DNA of 64,000 nucleotides from Pseudomonas tohonis (GTDB lineage Bacteria > Pseudomonadota > Gammaproteobacteria > Pseudomonadales > Pseudomonadaceae): NCBI RefSeq assembly GCF_012767755.2, contig NZ_AP023189.1:6512001-6576000 (forward strand), in the 5' to 3' direction. Each line of letters begins with the position of its first letter. The first letter of the stretch is position 1. Positions 62,428 to 64,000 of the stretch are shown here, one piece after another. Under the pieces are notes generated by a model. The model searched no databases. It saw nothing but the letters and a program-made list of their open reading frames with translations, and was not told where the DNA came from. The translations under genes were made by a program, and so were the position numbers.

Positions 62428-64000
62428 TCAGTCTAGACCTCCGACCTCTTCCAATATTTTCTTGAACTGCTCGGAAAATTCTTTCGATTTCAAAATATCG
62501 ACAAGAATCGTTCTATTCGTCATCAACTCGACACTTTGCGAAGTCTTACAAGCAGTCTCCAGAACAGATTCCTTCCACTTTTCACCCAGTGTTTCCGTTG
62601 AGGAAACTCCTTTCATAGGCTCACATAGATGCTTGCGTGGATTGAATTTGTTGAACTCAGCGGACGTGGGACTCCTGCTGCCATCTTTGGCTTTGAACGA
62701 ATGGAAGCGCCAATATGCATTAACTTTTTTACCAGCACTACCGAGCAAACCATAAGAAGCCGCTAGATCAGCATAGAACTCACGATGGTAGCTACTTCCC
62801 GCCCCAAAATTACTGCCTATGTAACGCGCATTGAGCAATGACTTTACTTCGTACCATTGTTGATCCGCGGACGTTCCCACGACGATATCAACGCGCCGAG
62901 GATAACTGGGCATCGGTTTCCCAAGACTGGTTTTATAGACGATATTCTGAGTCGCTTCGAGATCCAGTACCGCAGGGTTCCCACCATATTCATGCAATGC
63001 TTGGAGGTACGCGAGCATTATGAGCTGGAAAGTCCCACCCTGACGCTGAGTTTCGTTGTTGGACACCAACGCCAATCCATACAGAGTCCAGATCTTGAGT
63101 TCCATACCCGGGAACGCCCCCTCAGCCTCGCGAGCCTGGATATAGGTAATGACAGCTGCCAGCAATACCCGACTTACCCTGTCATCCGGACGTGAGCGAA
63201 TCAAATTACGAACAGCATTTACGCCTGCCCCTTTGACAACACCCAGCCCCGCCATGATCAAGGCCTTCGAGTGCGCCAGGGGGCGGAGCTTCGCAGCACT
63301 CGGATCTTTCAGCGACAGCACGAGTTCTTTAAACAATGCACTAAAGTTCTTAGGTGAGCCTGCAACCTTTGCAGCTGCGGCAATTGCATCGGCGGCCTCT
63401 TTCCCTTTCAGACGATTACGAGAGATCTTTCTGGCGGCCTGTGCGCTCGGTATCAGGAACTCAATTGCCGAAGCGGCCACGCTGTATGCCTCTGGAGCCT
63501 CCTCGGTATACAGGGCAACTGAAGGAACCTCACCATCTTCCCATCCGTCGGAAGGTAGGCTGAAGAACTCGATCCAAGTCCAAAGATCATCGGGACTCTC
63601 GATAGCCTCAACCATTGACAATATGGCTTCGGGGCCATCGGGCGACTCAAGCATCTCCACTACAATCAAGAAATAAGGAAGCAGCGATACCAATTTTTCG
63701 GTCCTTCCCTTCGCTGCCTCCTCCGCAGCTCTGCCCACCACTGCCGCAAGCGCTTTTACGATTGGATTTTTCCCATACAATCGAACAAATCTTTGTAAAG
63801 GCGCCAAAACCAGCTTCAGTGGCTTCATTACGGGGAATACTGTCGACACGCCCAGCGCAGCAAGCGTCAGCTGCATCGCATCGAATTTTTCCCAGTCTCC
63901 GGTAGCCAAGTAATACAGTTGCTCGCCAAGTACCTTGAAGTCTTCCAGCGGTATGAGGAAATTAACCGCTGCCTTCAAAAACCCCCATGCGCCAGAAGAG
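62428..64000 (-). CDS. Large toxin-like protein, C-terminal part with PD-(D/E)XK-like motif
   Basis: The frame is open to the right edge, so the protein begins outside the window; 524 residues are seen. The first 250 contain LEDFKVLGEQLYYLATGDWE and LTLAALGVSTVFPVMKPLKL, a helical region I remember from the pre-toxin part of large polymorphic toxins. The C-terminal 180 residues have YPRRVDIVVG followed by WYEVKSL, a D...ExK pattern of PD-(D/E)XK nucleases. The likely immunity gene follows after 1 bp. It may be a secreted or contact-delivered nuclease; the delivery route is not visible. Confidence 0.7.
   Translation of the reverse strand, partial: SSGAWGFLKAAVNFLIPLEDFKVLGEQLYYLATGDWEKFDAMQLTLAALGVSTVFPVMKPLKLVLAPLQRFVRLYGKNPIVKALAAVVGRAAEEAAKGRTEKLVSLLPYFLIVVEMLESPDGPEAILSMVEAIESPDDLWTWIEFFSLPSDGWEDGEVPSVALYTEEAPEAYSVAASAIEFLIPSAQAARKISRNRLKGKEAADAIAAAAKVAGSPKNFSALFKELVLSLKDPSAAKLRPLAHSKALIMAGLGVVKGAGVNAVRNLIRSRPDDRVSRVLLAAVITYIQAREAEGAFPGMELKIWTLYGLALVSNNETQRQGGTFQLIMLAYLQALHEYGGNPAVLDLEATQNIVYKTSLGKPMPSYPRRVDIVVGTSADQQWYEVKSLLNARYIGSNFGAGSSYHREFYADLAASYGLLGSAGKKVNAYWRFHSFKAKDGSRSPTSAEFNKFNPRKHLCEPMKGVSSTETLGEKWKESVLETACKTSQSVELMTNRTILVDILKSKEFSEQFKKILEEVGGLD

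Overview
The window is high-GC DNA that reads like a Pseudomonas chromosome. The evidence is a gabD-gabT pair, a type II secretion operon with Xcp-like proteins in the order E-F-G-H-I-J-K-L-M, a CCA-encoding tRNA-Arg(CCG), and many Shine-Dalgarno-led, tightly overlapping genes. The species cannot be fixed from the sequence alone.

Layout. (1) 1-6469, core genome: a TetR regulator cut by the left edge, a divergent short-chain dehydrogenase (SDR), a DsbA-like isomerase, an HDOD response regulator, gabT and gabD. (2) About 6.5-50.8 kb, a genomic island of about 44.3 kb inserted in the anticodon region of a tRNA-Arg(CCG) gene. The 5' half of that gene is at 6470-6512 and its 3' half at 50772-50819. 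Their acceptor strands (GCATCCG and CGGATGC) are complementary across the island, and a 13-bp core repeat lies at the two junctions. The island carries its own intact tRNA-Arg(CCG) 60 bp inside the left junction. (3) 50.8-53.5 kb, core genome: a LysR regulator divergent from two SDR genes. (4) 53.8-61.2 kb, gspM to gspE (xcpZ to xcpR) on the minus strand, with no gspC or gspD beside them. (5) 61.5-64 kb, a candidate immunity gene behind the C-terminal end of a large toxin-like protein with a PD-(D/E)XK-like motif, cut by the right edge.

The island is a stack of defence and mobility modules. At 7.0-16.8 kb is a co-oriented cassette: a sigma-factor-like protein, a 189-aa partner, a three-part ImmA/IrrE protease - UvrD helicase - iron-sulfur nuclease, a protein of three ubiquitin-like repeats, an E2-E1 (ThiF) fusion and a DUF6527 protein. 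A precise IS21-family insertion with a 7-bp target duplication interrupts the helicase gene. At 16.9-30.5 kb are a possible GIY-YIG-like protein, an ATPase plus PLD-like pair, and a type I restriction operon with rmuC and a sigma-54 activator with a CARF-like sensor domain. At 30.7-39.5 kb are an int/xis/repressor module, two very large tyrosine recombinases, and a protein of four helix-turn-helix repeats facing a pair of CCGCGCATGCGCGG palindromes. At 39.5-42.6 kb are small accessory genes, and at 42.7-49.4 kb a complete type I Wadjet system (jetABCD).

The best candidates for something little described are the ubiquitin-like/helicase cassette, the giant recombinase pair with its repeat-HTH protein and palindromes, and the tRNA-splitting, tRNA-replacing insertion.
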